Assembly: GCF_015689335.1 (NCBI RefSeq)
Contig: NZ_CP065053.1
Location: 1,674,001-1,738,000, forward strand
DNA: 64,000 bases
Source: Massilia antarctica
GTDB taxonomy: Bacteria; Pseudomonadota; Gammaproteobacteria; Burkholderiales; Burkholderiaceae_D
Direction: 5' to 3'
Part shown: positions 1 to 8,818 of the stretch, piece by piece
How positions within the stretch are numbered: position 1 is the first letter of the stretch
How the letters are laid out: every line of letters begins with the position of its first letter
Made by a program: the position numbers and the translations under genes
The notes under the pieces: model-generated
Seen by the model: only the letters and a program-made list of their open reading frames with translations
The model's database searches: none
What the model was told of the DNA's origin: nothing

Positions 1-408
1 GTGCTGGTGGCCATTGCGTTCATCATGACGGTCGGCGTGTACGGGCTGGTGGCCGGGATCGTCAAGCTGGACGATGCCGGGCTGTATTTGAGCAAGCGCG
101 ACGGCGCGGCCGCGCGCGCCGTCGGCCGCCTGCTGCTGGCGGCCGCGCCCAAGCTGATGAAGACCCTGTCGGTGGTCGGCACGGCGGCCATGTTCATGGT
201 CGGCGGCGGCATCCTGGAGCACGGCTTCGGCGTGCTCCACCATGTGGTCGAGAACGCGGCCCAGGCGGCCGGCGCGGTGGCCGGCATCGGCCCCGTGCTC
301 AAGGCGGTCGTGCCGACCCTGATCGACGCCGTCATCGGCGTGATTGCCGGCGCCCTGGTGCTGGCCGGGGTCACCGTCGGCCAGCGCCTGTTCAAAAGGA
401 AAGGCTAG
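1..408 (+). CDS. DUF808 family inner-membrane protein, C-terminal part (5' end outside window)
   Basis: This is the C-terminal 135 residues of a DUF808 (YedI-like) integral membrane protein. The first codon read here is GTG, but the open frame reaches the window edge and the family is usually about 300 residues, so the true start almost certainly lies upstream. Hydrophobic segments are visible at about residues 1-20, 55-75 and 105-125. The conserved stretch SVVGTAAMFMVGGGIL followed by HGFGVLHH is characteristic of the family, and the tail is basic (FKRKG). The function of the family is unknown. The next gene is convergent, 25 bases away. Confidence 0.85.
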   Translation: MLVAIAFIMTVGVYGLVAGIVKLDDAGLYLSKRDGAAARAVGRLLLAAAPKLMKTLSVVGTAAMFMVGGGILEHGFGVLHHVVENAAQAAGAVAGIGPVLKAVVPTLIDAVIGVIAGALVLAGVTVGQRLFKRKG

Positions 409-433
409 CGGGCAGGCTTGAGCGCCGCCCGTC

Positions 434-1150
434 TCACCCGACGATTTCCGTCACGCTCAGGTGACGCACGAGGAACAGGCGGTTGGCGGCGCCGGACGCC
501 TTCATCTTCTCGAAAAGCAGCGTGCCATGAATGATCTTGCTCACCTCGTCGTTCAGCAGTTGGGGCGGAAACGAGGTGATATTGGCGATGGCAATCGAGG
601 TTTTTCCGTAGGTATTCCACTTGGTGACCGTATTCGGAACCAGGCTCTGGACGATGGCACGCCTGGCCGCGGCGGCCATGTCGGGCGCCTTGTCCGAGAC
701 ACTGACGGTAAAGGCATCGGCGATACGGCCGTGAAAGATGAAGTCGGGGGTGGCGCTGAGCGAGCATCGCGCGCCCTCGTCGTTGATGGCCCGTTCCAGC
801 CACGGTTTCTGCTCTTCGCCGCTCAGGTCATCCCAGTTTCGATAGTGCGGATCATGCAGAGACATTGCCCGGCTGGCGATGGCCTCGCCGAAGGCGGTGG
901 CGGCACCGGTACCGCGCTTGTTGGCGTAATTGTTGTGTTGCAAGGTGAACTCGGCCGCGCGGACATCGTGCAGCGCTGCGTGCGCGCGCACACTTGCCGC
1001 GGCAAGATTGCGCGCGTCAGGCAAATCCAGATAACTTCCGATTTGCCTGACCAGGCCCGATGGCAAAGCCTCGAAGCCGCAGCGATGCTGGGCCAGATGA
1101 CCGAAATAGGTGCGCCCGCAATGGGCGCAGGTTGACGCTGTCGCTGACAT
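434..1150 (-). CDS. Zinc-finger and F-box-like domain protein of unknown function
   Basis: A 238-residue soluble protein that I do not recognise as a named family. The start is placed at the ATG preceded by GGAGG; the frame stays open 31 codons further upstream without a better ribosome site. Residues 8-24 form a CxxC...HxxxHxC pattern (C8, C11, H18, H22, C24) that could bind one zinc. Residues 29-62 (LPSGLVRQIGSYLDLPDARN onward) resemble the N-terminal helices of an F-box: Leu-Pro, then a Tyr-Leu-Asp-Leu-Pro-Asp turn, then an Ala-rich helix. The remaining 170 residues are alpha/beta-like with no motif I can name. No signal peptide is visible. F-box-like folds in bacteria are often effectors acting in eukaryotic cells, but nothing nearby encodes a secretion system. 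Gene reality is likely; function is open. Confidence 0.7.
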   Translation of the reverse strand: MSATASTCAHCGRTYFGHLAQHRCGFEALPSGLVRQIGSYLDLPDARNLAAASVRAHAALHDVRAAEFTLQHNNYANKRGTGAATAFGEAIASRAMSLHDPHYRNWDDLSGEEQKPWLERAINDEGARCSLSATPDFIFHGRIADAFTVSVSDKAPDMAAAARRAIVQSLVPNTVTKWNTYGKTSIAIANITSFPPQLLNDEVSKIIHGTLLFEKMKASGAANRLFLVRHLSVTEIVG

Positions 1151-1344
1151 AAAGCCTCCATGGGTAAGAATCGATGGCGCCGCGCCGGCCGCGCGGCATC
1201 CCGATCCACCATAGACCAGGCCCGCGCCGCGAACAATCTTCATTAGGATGATTAGGCGGCGGGGCGGCTCACTGCCCGAACTTACGCGGAACTGACAGCT
1301 GCCATCAAACTGTTGTTATCAGCTCTGCATACTCCTTTTCGGAA

Positions 1345-1376
1345 TTGACATTGGCAAATCTTCGTCCCAGTATGGT
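1345..1376 (+). promoter_or_regulatory. Possible sigma-70 promoter for the TonB receptor gene
   Basis: The roughly 300 bases between the divergent neighbours are AT-richer than the surroundings. They contain a perfect TTGACA at 1345-1350; the best -10 candidates (AGTATG at 1369, TATGGT at 1371) are weak. No iron box or other operator was recognised. The last 60 bases before the gene are very AT-rich. Confidence 0.3.
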
Positions 1377-1456
1377 CCGGTAAGATTTCGGCTATTTACA
1401 TGATTGAGTTGATAGGTTGAGTTAAAACAAATTAATATTTCACCATGGGAGCAGGT

Positions 1457-3946
1457 ATGCAGACAACATTCGCACCGAAGAAGCACGTATTGGCATTATC
1501 GATTGCAGCGCTGTTCGCCACTGGCGCGGCGATCGCCCAGGACGCAGCACCGAATGACACTTCAAATACCGTGGTCGTGACCGGCACCCGCGTGGCCAAC
1601 CGCACCGCCCTCGACACCGCCTCCCCGGTCGACATCATCTCGGCCGAATCGCTCAAGAATTCCGGCACCACCGAAATCAACCAGGCCCTGGCCGTGGCCC
1701 TGCCGTCGCTGAACTTCCCGCGCCCGGGCCTGGCCGACGGCACCGACACCATCCGCCCCGCCACCCTGCGCGGCATGGCGCCCGACCAGACCCTGGTGCT
1801 GGTGAACTCGAAACGCCGCCACGCATCGTCCCTGGTAAACGTGAACGGCACCATCGGGCGCGGCTCGGCCGCCGTCGACCTGAACACGATCCCGACCGCG
1901 ATCGTCAAGAATATCGAAGTGCTGCGCGATGGCGCGGCCGCCCAGTACGGCTCGGATGCGATTTCCGGCGTGGTCAACCTGCGCCTGCGCAGCAACCGCG
2001 ACGGCGGCGAAGCGACCGTCAATTACGGCGCCCGCGTGACCGAATACGATTTCCTGACCGGCCCGGCCCCCGCCAACGCCACCTGGCAGGCGCAGAACTC
2101 GCGCAAGCGCACCGACGGCCAGACCGCCACGGTCAGCCTGTGGAAGGGCCTGGCCTTGGGCGAGACCGGCTACCTGACCATCGCCGGCGAATACAAGGAC
2201 CAGAAGCACACCGAACGCAGCGGCTACGACATGCGCCAGCAGTACGCCCTCGTGGGCGGCGCCTTCGACCCGCGCGAAAACACCATCAACCGCTTCAACA
2301 CCTGGTACGGCGAGCCGGAAATGAAGCAGTCGACCGTGTTCGCGAATGCCGGCGACACGCTCGGCAACGGGGTCAAGATCTACGGCTGGGCCAGCTACCA
2401 GAAACGCGAAGCCAGTTCGGCCGGCTTCTTCCGCTGGTCCAACGATCCGCGCAATATTCCATCGATCTATCCGGACGGCTTCATGCCGATCATTTCCCCG
2501 GTGGTCGACGACATGGCCGCCACCGGCGGCGCCAGCTGGAGCATGGGCGAGTGGGAAATGGATGCCTCGCTCGGCTACGGCAAGAACAAGATGGCCTTCA
2601 CCATCGAAAACACCTTGAACCGCTCGATCGGCCCGAGCAGCAAGACCTCCTTCGACGCCGGCGGCTTTTCCTACGACCAGCTGGTGCTGAACCTGACCGG
2701 GGTGCGCCAGGTAGCGCTGGCGGCCCTGTCGTCGCCGCTGAACGTGGCGGTGGGCGCCGAAGCGCGCCGCGAAGGCTACGCCCTGTTCGCGGGCGAGCCG
2801 GACTCGTACCGCTTCGGCGGCCAGCTGCTGCCCAACGGCCAGCCGACCGCGCCGGGTGCGCAAGTGTTTTCCGGCTTTCGGCCGCAAAACGAGTCCGATA
2901 CGCACCGCACCGCCGTCGGCGCCTTTATCGACCTGGAAGCGAACATCACCCCGGCGCTGCTGACCTCGTTCGCCATCCGCGGCGAGCATTATTCCGACTT
3001 CGGCAGCAGCCTGGCCGGCAAACTCGCGGGCCGCTACGATTTCAGCAAGGCGTTCGCGCTGCGCGGATCGGTCCAGAACGGCTTCCGCGCACCCTCGCCG
3101 CAGCAGCAGAACTTCACCTCGACGGCGACCAACTTCATCACCGGCGTGCCGTTCGAAATCACCACCTTCCGCCCGACCGATTCGGTGGCCATCGCGCTCG
3201 GCGCCAAGCCGCTCGACGCCGAGAAATCGGTCAACGCCTCGCTCGGCGCCGTGATGCGTCTGGGCGGCGCCAACGTGACCATCGACGCTTACCGCATCAA
3301 GGTGCGCGACCGCATCGTGCTGTCGGAAAACCTGACCTCGGCCGACGTGCGCAACTTCCTCACCAAGCAAGGCTTTATCGGCGTGGGCGGCGGGCGCTTC
3401 TTCATCAACGGCGTCAATACCACCACCCAGGGTGTCGACATGGTGGTGAACTGGGCGGCCAATGGCGGCGCGATCGGCAAGTTCGACTTCACGGTGGCCG
3501 GCAACTTCACCAAGACCGAAGTCACCAAGGTGCCGGCCACGGCGCAACTGGCGGCGCTGCCGACCCCGACCCCGCTGTTCGACCGCCTCAACGTGCTGTC
3601 CCTGGAACAGGGCCAGCCGAAGAACAAGTTCAACGCCAGCACCAACTGGAAACTCGGCCAGATGGGCGCCACCCTGCGCGCCACGCGCTACGGCAAGGTC
3701 TTGTCGCCGAACGCCTCGCCGGCGCTGGACGTGACCCTGGGCGCGAAAACCGTGGTCGACCTGGAAGGCCGTTACGCCCTGACCTCGAAGGTGAACCTGG
3801 CATTCGGCGCGGAAAACCTGTTCGACAAGTATCCTGAATCGGTCGGCAATGCGCTCAATCCGAGCGGCAATGCGCCCTTCCCGAACTACGCCGCGTTCGG
3901 GCGTGGCGGGCGCTTCGTGTACGCGCGCGCCACCTACGCGTTCTAA
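1457..3946 (+). CDS. TonB-dependent outer-membrane receptor
   Basis: An 829-residue TonB-dependent receptor of the outer membrane. The start chosen is the second ATG, which has GGAG eight bases upstream; an ATG at 1445 is also in frame. Residues 1-27 are a signal peptide ending AAIAQ. The plug domain follows (about 38-175), with a NTVVVTGTR TonB-box-like start and the typical RDGAAAQYGSDAISGVVN stretch. The remainder is a beta-barrel that ends in aromatic FVYARATYAF, as needed for BAM insertion. Such receptors take up siderophores, cobalamin or oligosaccharides; the substrate cannot be told. No sigma/anti-sigma genes or FecR partner lie next to it, and it appears monocistronic. Confidence 0.95.
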   Translation: MQTTFAPKKHVLALSIAALFATGAAIAQDAAPNDTSNTVVVTGTRVANRTALDTASPVDIISAESLKNSGTTEINQALAVALPSLNFPRPGLADGTDTIRPATLRGMAPDQTLVLVNSKRRHASSLVNVNGTIGRGSAAVDLNTIPTAIVKNIEVLRDGAAAQYGSDAISGVVNLRLRSNRDGGEATVNYGARVTEYDFLTGPAPANATWQAQNSRKRTDGQTATVSLWKGLALGETGYLTIAGEYKDQKHTERSGYDMRQQYALVGGAFDPRENTINRFNTWYGEPEMKQSTVFANAGDTLGNGVKIYGWASYQKREASSAGFFRWSNDPRNIPSIYPDGFMPIISPVVDDMAATGGASWSMGEWEMDASLGYGKNKMAFTIENTLNRSIGPSSKTSFDAGGFSYDQLVLNLTGVRQVALAALSSPLNVAVGAEARREGYALFAGEPDSYRFGGQLLPNGQPTAPGAQVFSGFRPQNESDTHRTAVGAFIDLEANITPALLTSFAIRGEHYSDFGSSLAGKLAGRYDFSKAFALRGSVQNGFRAPSPQQQNFTSTATNFITGVPFEITTFRPTDSVAIALGAKPLDAEKSVNASLGAVMRLGGANVTIDAYRIKVRDRIVLSENLTSADVRNFLTKQGFIGVGGGRFFINGVNTTTQGVDMVVNWAANGGAIGKFDFTVAGNFTKTEVTKVPATAQLAALPTPTPLFDRLNVLSLEQGQPKNKFNASTNWKLGQMGATLRATRYGKVLSPNASPALDVTLGAKTVVDLEGRYALTSKVNLAFGAENLFDKYPESVGNALNPSGNAPFPNYAAFGRGGRFVYARATYAF

Positions 3947-3965
3947 GCACGCATCAGTCCTGCAA

Positions 3966-3999
3966 GCCGTCGTTGCCGCGCCAGCGCGGGAACGACGGC
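3966..3999 (+). terminator. Hairpin downstream of the TonB receptor gene
   Basis: GCCGTCGTT (3966-3974) pairs with AACGACGGC (3991-3999), and inside it CCGCG pairs with CGCGG around a CCAG loop, giving a 14-pair stem with one G-G mismatch. No T-run follows, so it is either a weak or Rho-assisted terminator or a transcript-stabilising stem. Confidence 0.45.
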
Positions 4000-4113
4000 G
4001 GCAAGGCCGGCGCCAGCCGGCCGGTTCGCCCTCCCTCCAGAAATACCTTCCCCAGATCCGCCACATCCGGTGAGCGCGCACGCAAAACCCGTTATCATCC
4101 CGACTCTTGCAGC

Positions 4114-4581
4114 TTAGTCGCGCCGCAGCAGCAGGGCGCCCGCCGCCAGGCCCAGTCCGAAAGCAGCGTAGACCAGCGCCAGCGATGGGCGTGACAAGCG
4201 TGTTTCAAAGCCCGGCTTGAGGCGCTCCGGTGTGATTTGATAATCGACGAAGCAGGCCACGGCCGACGCCGCCGCAGCGGCTTGCAGGGTGGCCAGCGCG
4301 TCTTTCCTGCCCTGCTGGCGGCCCATCAGGCGCTCGAACAGCACGGCCCAGAAGGTCGCGCTGGCGTGGTGGATCAGGTAACCGGTCAGGGTGTAGCGCA
4401 GGGAGGCGCCGTCGCGCCGCGTGGCCTTGTCGCCCCACAGCCAGTGGCTGATGGCATTGGTCGGGCCGAAGCTGCTGCCATCGGTAAGCTCGCCCAGGGC
4501 CGCCAGCGCGGCCGTCGAGAGCAGGCTAGCGGTGGCGCCCGAGACGAGGCCGCGTTGGGTTGCGGATTTCCAGGTATCCAT
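4114..4581 (-). CDS. Small integral membrane protein of unknown function
   Basis: A 155-residue protein with about four hydrophobic segments (near residues 14-30, 62-84, 96-112 and 133-150) and a short RRD tail. The start ATG is preceded by AAGGAC. The N-terminal helix is followed by a polar loop containing GPTNAISHWLWGDKA, then a conserved-looking YTLTGYLIHHASATFWAVLFE helix. I do not recognise the family with certainty. The gene is divergent from the SDR operon that begins 72 bases away, so the two probably share a short promoter region. Confidence 0.75.
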   Translation of the reverse strand: MDTWKSATQRGLVSGATASLLSTAALAALGELTDGSSFGPTNAISHWLWGDKATRRDGASLRYTLTGYLIHHASATFWAVLFERLMGRQQGRKDALATLQAAAAASAVACFVDYQITPERLKPGFETRLSRPSLALVYAAFGLGLAAGALLLRRD

Positions 4582-4652
4582 GATGTCCTTGTGGAAGAAT
4601 AAACGCGTTATGGTGGAAAAGGCTCGATTGGTATGGCTGGTAAGGAGGTCGG

Positions 4653-5942
4653 ATGCGCATTTTGCTGACAGGAGCGAGCGGGTTTATCGGCAGGCATCTG
4701 CTGAACGTGTTGCTTGCCGAGGGTTATTACGTGGTGGCCGCCGTGCGCAAGCCGCCCGCCGCCGCGCGTGCGCGCCTGAGCTACATCGAGGCTGACTTCG
4801 TCAAGGATACCGATAAATCGGTCTGGCTGGCGCGCCTGGACGGCATCGACGTGGTGATCAACACGGTGGGCATTTTTCGCGAGCACGGCAAGCAAACCTT
4901 CGCCACGGTGCACAGCGACACGCCGCGCGCCCTGTTCGCCGCCTGCGTCGAGTCGGACGACGTGCGCATGGTGATCCAGCTGTCCGCGCTGGGCGCCGAC
5001 CAGCAGGCCGACAGCGCCTATCACCTGAGCAAGAAGGCGGCCGACGATTACCTGGCGCGGCTGCCGCTGCGCTCGGCCATCGTGCAGCCCTCCCTGGTGT
5101 ACGGCAAGGATGGCGTCAGCGCGCGCGTGTTCCGCACCCTGGCCAGCCTGCCGTTGTGCGCCCGTTTCGGCGATGCGCCGCAACTGGTACAGCCGATCCA
5201 TGTGGACGACGTGGCCAGCGCCATCGCCAGCCTGATCCGGCGCCCGCTGCCGGTCGGCCCCGGCGGCGCCACCGCCCAGCGCATCGCCCTGGTCGGCCCG
5301 AGCGCCTTGTCGTTCACCGATTATCTGGCGGCGCTGAGGAGCGGCATGGGCCTGGGCAAGCTGCGCGTGCTACGCTTGCCATTCTGGTGCGGCAGCGCGT
5401 TGGCAGGCATCGGTCGCCTGGTGCCGGGCAGCCTGCTCAACCGCGACGCCCTGCGCATGCTCGAACGCGGCAACAGCGCCGATCCGGGCATGACGGTGCG
5501 CCTGCTTGGCCGCCTGCCGCGTCCGGTCAGCAGTTTCATCGACGACCCCGCCGCCGAGCGCATGCAAGCCAAGCTGCACTGGCTGATGCCGGTGCTGCGC
5601 GTCAGCATCGCGGCGGTGTGGATTGCCACGGCGGCGGTCTCGGCCGGGCTGTACCCGGTCGAACAGAGTGTCCAGTTGCTCGAACGCACAGGCGTGCCAG
5701 CCGCGCTGGCGCCCCTGATGCTGTACGGCGCCTGCGCGCTCGACCTGCTGATCGGGATCGGCATCCTGACCCGGAAACGGCGGCGCTGGCTGTGGGGCGC
5801 GCAACTGCTGCTGATCGGTTTCTATACCCTGGTGATTGCCTTCAGGCTGCCGGAATTCCTGCTCCATCCGTACGGACCGCTGAGCAAGAACCTGCCCATG
5901 CTGGCCGCCATCTGGCTGCTGTTCGAACTTGAGGAAAAGTAA
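4653..5942 (+). CDS. NAD(P)-binding SDR fused to a DoxX-like membrane domain
   Basis: A 429-residue fusion. Residues 1-300 are an atypical extended short-chain dehydrogenase: the Rossmann motif GASGFIG lies at 7-13, and the substrate-site Ser/Tyr/Lys region is represented by SALGADQQADSAYHLSKKAA (Y..SK). Residues 305-429 are a four-helix DoxX-like membrane domain. Fusions of this kind are common in proteobacteria and are annotated as SDR family/DoxX-like proteins; their substrate is unknown. A strong AAGGAGG precedes the ATG. The stop codon overlaps the start of the next gene (TAATG), so the two are translationally coupled. Confidence 0.9.
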   Translation: MRILLTGASGFIGRHLLNVLLAEGYYVVAAVRKPPAAARARLSYIEADFVKDTDKSVWLARLDGIDVVINTVGIFREHGKQTFATVHSDTPRALFAACVESDDVRMVIQLSALGADQQADSAYHLSKKAADDYLARLPLRSAIVQPSLVYGKDGVSARVFRTLASLPLCARFGDAPQLVQPIHVDDVASAIASLIRRPLPVGPGGATAQRIALVGPSALSFTDYLAALRSGMGLGKLRVLRLPFWCGSALAGIGRLVPGSLLNRDALRMLERGNSADPGMTVRLLGRLPRPVSSFIDDPAAERMQAKLHWLMPVLRVSIAAVWIATAAVSAGLYPVEQSVQLLERTGVPAALAPLMLYGACALDLLIGIGILTRKRRRWLWGAQLLLIGFYTLVIAFRLPEFLLHPYGPLSKNLPMLAAIWLLFELEEK

Positions 5943-6406
5943 TGGATTACATGATCGTCAAATGGCTGCACATCCTGTCGTCGACGTTTTTGTTCGGCAC
6001 CGGCATCGGCTCGGCCTTCTACATGCTGTTCACCAGCCTGAGCCGCGACGTGCGCGCCATCGCCGTGGTCAGCCGCCACGTGGTGCTGGCCGACTGGATT
6101 TTCACCACCACCACCATCGTCGTCCAGCCGGTCACCGGCCTGTACATGATCCACCTGGCCGGCTATCCCTGGACCAGCGCCTGGATCGTGTGGTCGGTCG
6201 GCTTGTATTTTTTTGCCGGCGCCTGCTGGCTGCCGGTGGTGTGGATGCAGCTGCGCATGCGCGACATGGCCCAGGTGGCCGCGCGCGACAGCAGCGAGCT
6301 GCCGGCCCTGTACTGGCGCTACCTGCGCTTCTGGGTGGTGCTGGGGATTCCGGCGTTCTTCGCGCTGGTGATCGTGTTCTGGCTGATGGTGTCGAAACCC
6401 GTATGA
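5942..6406 (+). CDS. DUF2269 family integral membrane protein
   Basis: A 154-residue protein with four predicted transmembrane helices, and conserved DUF2269 features such as KWLHILSSTFLFGTGIGSAF near the start and RYLRFWVVLGIPAF near the end. His10 and other polar intramembrane residues resemble those of small heme- or copper-associated membrane proteins, but the function is unknown. It overlaps the upstream SDR-DoxX gene by one base and the downstream small gene by four (ATGA), so all three are likely made from one transcript. The DoxX-like and DUF2269 partners suggest a membrane redox role, which is inference. Confidence 0.9.
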   Translation: MDYMIVKWLHILSSTFLFGTGIGSAFYMLFTSLSRDVRAIAVVSRHVVLADWIFTTTTIVVQPVTGLYMIHLAGYPWTSAWIVWSVGLYFFAGACWLPVVWMQLRMRDMAQVAARDSSELPALYWRYLRFWVVLGIPAFFALVIVFWLMVSKPV

Positions 6407-6642
6407 GCGCGCCCATGATCGCGTACGCCAATCTGTCCGGCGACTCCGGGGTGCGGGCGTACCGCATCGGCGCGCGCCAGATCACGGTGCGCTTCGCCGG
6501 CGGCGCGGAGTATGTGTACACCCATGCCAGCGCCGGGCGCGAGCACGTGGAAGCCATGAAGCTGCTGGCGCGGGCGGGGCGGGGCCTGGCCACCTACATC
6601 AGCCAGCATGTGCACGATGCCTACGCCGGCAAGCAGCCTTAA
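6403..6642 (+). CDS. KTSC-like small protein
   Basis: A 79-residue cytoplasmic protein starting within the ATGA overlap with the preceding gene. It begins MSAPMIAYANLSGDSGV and contains ITVRFAGGAEYVYTHASA, then LLARAGRGLATYIS. This order (short strand, L-V-F-x-G-G-x-x-Y-x-Y, then a helix ending in a small-residue turn) matches the KTSC domain, named for its usual C-terminal Lys-Thr-Ser-Cys-type helix and thought to bind nucleic acid. The last four bases overlap the convergent histidine kinase gene. It is the third gene of the SDR operon. The family assignment is moderate; that it is a gene is well supported by coupling and composition. Confidence 0.75.
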   Translation: MSAPMIAYANLSGDSGVRAYRIGARQITVRFAGGAEYVYTHASAGREHVEAMKLLARAGRGLATYISQHVHDAYAGKQP

Positions 6643-7901
6643 ACGACCGGCCAAGGTGTTGGCAACTGCACCCGGAAGCAGCAGCCGCCCGCCGCGCCCG
6701 CCAGGCAGCGCACGTCGCCGCCATGATGGCGCGCGATCTGGCGCACCAGGCTGAGGCCCAGGCCGACGCCGCCGGCCGACTCGCTCGCCCCCGGCACCCG
6801 GTAAAACGGCTCGAAGATGCGTTCGCGCTGCGCCTCGGGCACGCCGGGGCCGCTGTCGCACACATCGAGCACGATCGTCTCCTTGTCTTGCCAGCGCAGG
6901 CTGGCGTGCACCGAGGAGCCGGCCCCGTAGCGCGCCGCGTTTTCCAGCAGATTGCGCACCAGGCGCCGCAGCAGGCGCGCGTCGCCCGCCACGGTCAGCG
7001 CCGCCGCCTCGAAGCCCGCTCCCATCCGCGTGCACTCCTCGGCCACGATGGCGGCCAGGTCGACCTGCTCGTCGCTGCGCGCCAGCTCGGCGGTAGCGTC
7101 GAGCCGGCTGGCCAGCAAGACTTCATCGATCAACTGGTCGAGTTCGCCGATATTGCGCGTGAGTTCGTCGCGAATCGCCGGCGCCGCCTGATCCTGCATC
7201 AGTTCGACTGCCATGCGGATCCGCGCCAGCGGCGAGCGCAGTTCGTGCGAGGCATTCGCCAGCAAGCTTTTCTGCGAACCGACCAGCGCTTCGATGCGCG
7301 CCGCCGCCTGGTTGAAGCTGGTGGCCAGGCGCGCCACTTCATCCTTGCCTTCGACCGCGACGCGGGTAGCAAGCTGGCCGCCGCCCCAGGTTTCCACGCT
7401 CGATTGCAAGCGTTCCAGGCGCCGCGTGAGGCGCCGCACCACCGGATAGGCGGCGGCGGCCACCATCATGGCGACCAGCAGCAGCACCGCCAGCAAGCCG
7501 AACGAGGCGCTCTTGCCGTAGGCGCGCTGGCCGACCAGCCAGCGGCCATCCTGCAATTGCAAGGTGAACACCGCCATCGGCCCGAACAGCCTGGTGTTGC
7601 GCTGGGCCTTCGACAGGGGCGGCAAGGGCTTGCCGATGGCCGCCACCGGCTCGCCGCCGGGCGTGTACAGCGCCAGGTCGGTTTGCAGGCGTTTGCCCCA
7701 GCGGGTCAGCACGGCTTGCTGTAGCGCCGCCGGCGCGCTGGCGGGCGGCAGCACGCTGGACGCCAGCTCGGTCATGGCCTCATTGCCCGAGTTCAGGTGT
7801 TCCGGATCGTAGGCCCAGTGCACCAGCCCGAACAGGCAGGCGGCCAGTCCCAGGCTCACCAGCAGCGCCACATAGATGCGCAGGTACAGGTGGTGGGCCA
7901 T
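6639..7901 (-). CDS. Sensor histidine kinase (CpxA/EnvZ type)
   Basis: A 420-residue membrane kinase. The start is placed at the ATG opening MAHHLYLRIYVALLV; the frame is open 56 codons further into an Arg-rich, unlikely N-terminus that would overlap the regulator gene. TM1 is at about 6-28, followed by a periplasmic sensor of about 85 residues, TM2 and a HAMP linker. HisKA carries the phospho-accepting His in SHELRSPLARIRM. The ATPase has N (NLLENAARYG), G1 (DSGPGVP), F (FEPFYR) and G2 (GVGLGLSLV) boxes. It is the third gene of a minus-strand operon after a Spy/CpxP-like protein and an OmpR-type regulator, which together suggest an envelope-stress circuit. It ends convergently, overlapping the small gene before it by four bases. 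Confidence 0.92.
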   Translation of the reverse strand: MAHHLYLRIYVALLVSLGLAACLFGLVHWAYDPEHLNSGNEAMTELASSVLPPASAPAALQQAVLTRWGKRLQTDLALYTPGGEPVAAIGKPLPPLSKAQRNTRLFGPMAVFTLQLQDGRWLVGQRAYGKSASFGLLAVLLLVAMMVAAAAYPVVRRLTRRLERLQSSVETWGGGQLATRVAVEGKDEVARLATSFNQAAARIEALVGSQKSLLANASHELRSPLARIRMAVELMQDQAAPAIRDELTRNIGELDQLIDEVLLASRLDATAELARSDEQVDLAAIVAEECTRMGAGFEAAALTVAGDARLLRRLVRNLLENAARYGAGSSVHASLRWQDKETIVLDVCDSGPGVPEAQRERIFEPFYRVPGASESAGGVGLGLSLVRQIARHHGGDVRCLAGAAGGCCFRVQLPTPWPVV

Positions 7902-8040
7902 GGAAAAGCGCCGCGCGTGCCGGCCGCGGCCGCGCTCCCGGGGCGGGGCGCAGTCGGGCTCGGCTGCGCGCTTCCAGCCACGCTCGCGGCCACGACGGCC
8001 CTTGCCGTCATCGGCTGCGGCCTCGCGCTCGCGCTCGCGC

Positions 8041-8745
8041 CTACGCATCCTGCACCTTGGCGAACACATAGCCGGCGCCGCGCACGGTGATGATGCGTTT
8101 GGGCTGCTTGGGATCGTCCTCGATGGCCTGGCGCAGGCGTCCGATATGCACGTCGATCGAGCGGTCGAACGGTTCCAGCGACTCGCCCTTGACGGCGTCG
8201 ATCAGGTGTTCGCGCGAGAGCACGCGTCCGGCGCGCTCGGCCAGCGCCAGCAGCAGGTCGAACTGGTAAGACGTCAGGCTGCGCGCCTGGCCGTCGATGC
8301 TGACCCTGCGCGCGCCGGTATCGATCGCCAGGCGGCCGAACTGGCGCACGCTGGTCTCGGCTTCGGCCAGCTGCGGACGGCGCAGCACGGCGCGCAGGCG
8401 CGCCAGCAGTTCGCGCGGCTCGAACGGCTTGGGCAGGTAATCGTCGGCCCCCAGTTCCAGCCCCACCACGCGGTCGAGCGGATCGCCCTTGGCGGTGAGC
8501 ATGACGATCGGCACCGAGGCCAGCGGCGCGCCCAGGGCGCGGATGCGGCGGCACACCTCCAGGCCGTCGGCGTCGGGCAGCATCAGGTCGAGCAGGACCA
8601 GGGCCGGCGGATTCGCCTTCAGCTCGGCCAGCCCGGCGGCGGCGGTGGTGGCGTGCGCCACCGCGTAACCGTTCTGGCCGAGGTAGGTGACGACCATGCC
8701 GGCCAGGCGCTCGTCGTCTTCAATCATCAAAATGCGTGGAAGCAT
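8041..8745 (-). CDS. OmpR/PhoB family response regulator
   Basis: A 234-residue regulator starting at MLPRILMIEDDE; a longer frame of 16 more codons has no better start. The receiver domain (1-120) has the acidic pair EDD, the phosphorylated Asp in LLDLMLPDADG, the Thr switch in VMLTAKG and the KPFEPRE lysine. The C-terminal winged helix (about 135-230) has the usual RSLTSYQFDLLLALAE, DRSIDVHIGRLR and RGAGYVF segments. It lies between the Spy/CpxP-like gene and the kinase gene on the same strand. By analogy with CpxR it would control envelope genes, including the upstream one. Confidence 0.93.
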   Translation of the reverse strand: MLPRILMIEDDERLAGMVVTYLGQNGYAVAHATTAAAGLAELKANPPALVLLDLMLPDADGLEVCRRIRALGAPLASVPIVMLTAKGDPLDRVVGLELGADDYLPKPFEPRELLARLRAVLRRPQLAEAETSVRQFGRLAIDTGARRVSIDGQARSLTSYQFDLLLALAERAGRVLSREHLIDAVKGESLEPFDRSIDVHIGRLRQAIEDDPKQPKRIITVRGAGYVFAKVQDA

Positions 8746-8818
8746 GCTGGAGCTGACTTGTCGTCCAAAGTGTCGAAAGGCCCAAGGATACATGGCTCGG
8801 CGGGTTCGAGACAGGCGC

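Noticed and set aside
1562..4081. 839-codon open frame opposite the TonB receptor gene
   Set aside because: It is a GC-skew shadow: Arg/Gly/Val/His-rich with no domain, while the other strand has a full receptor with signal peptide and barrel end.
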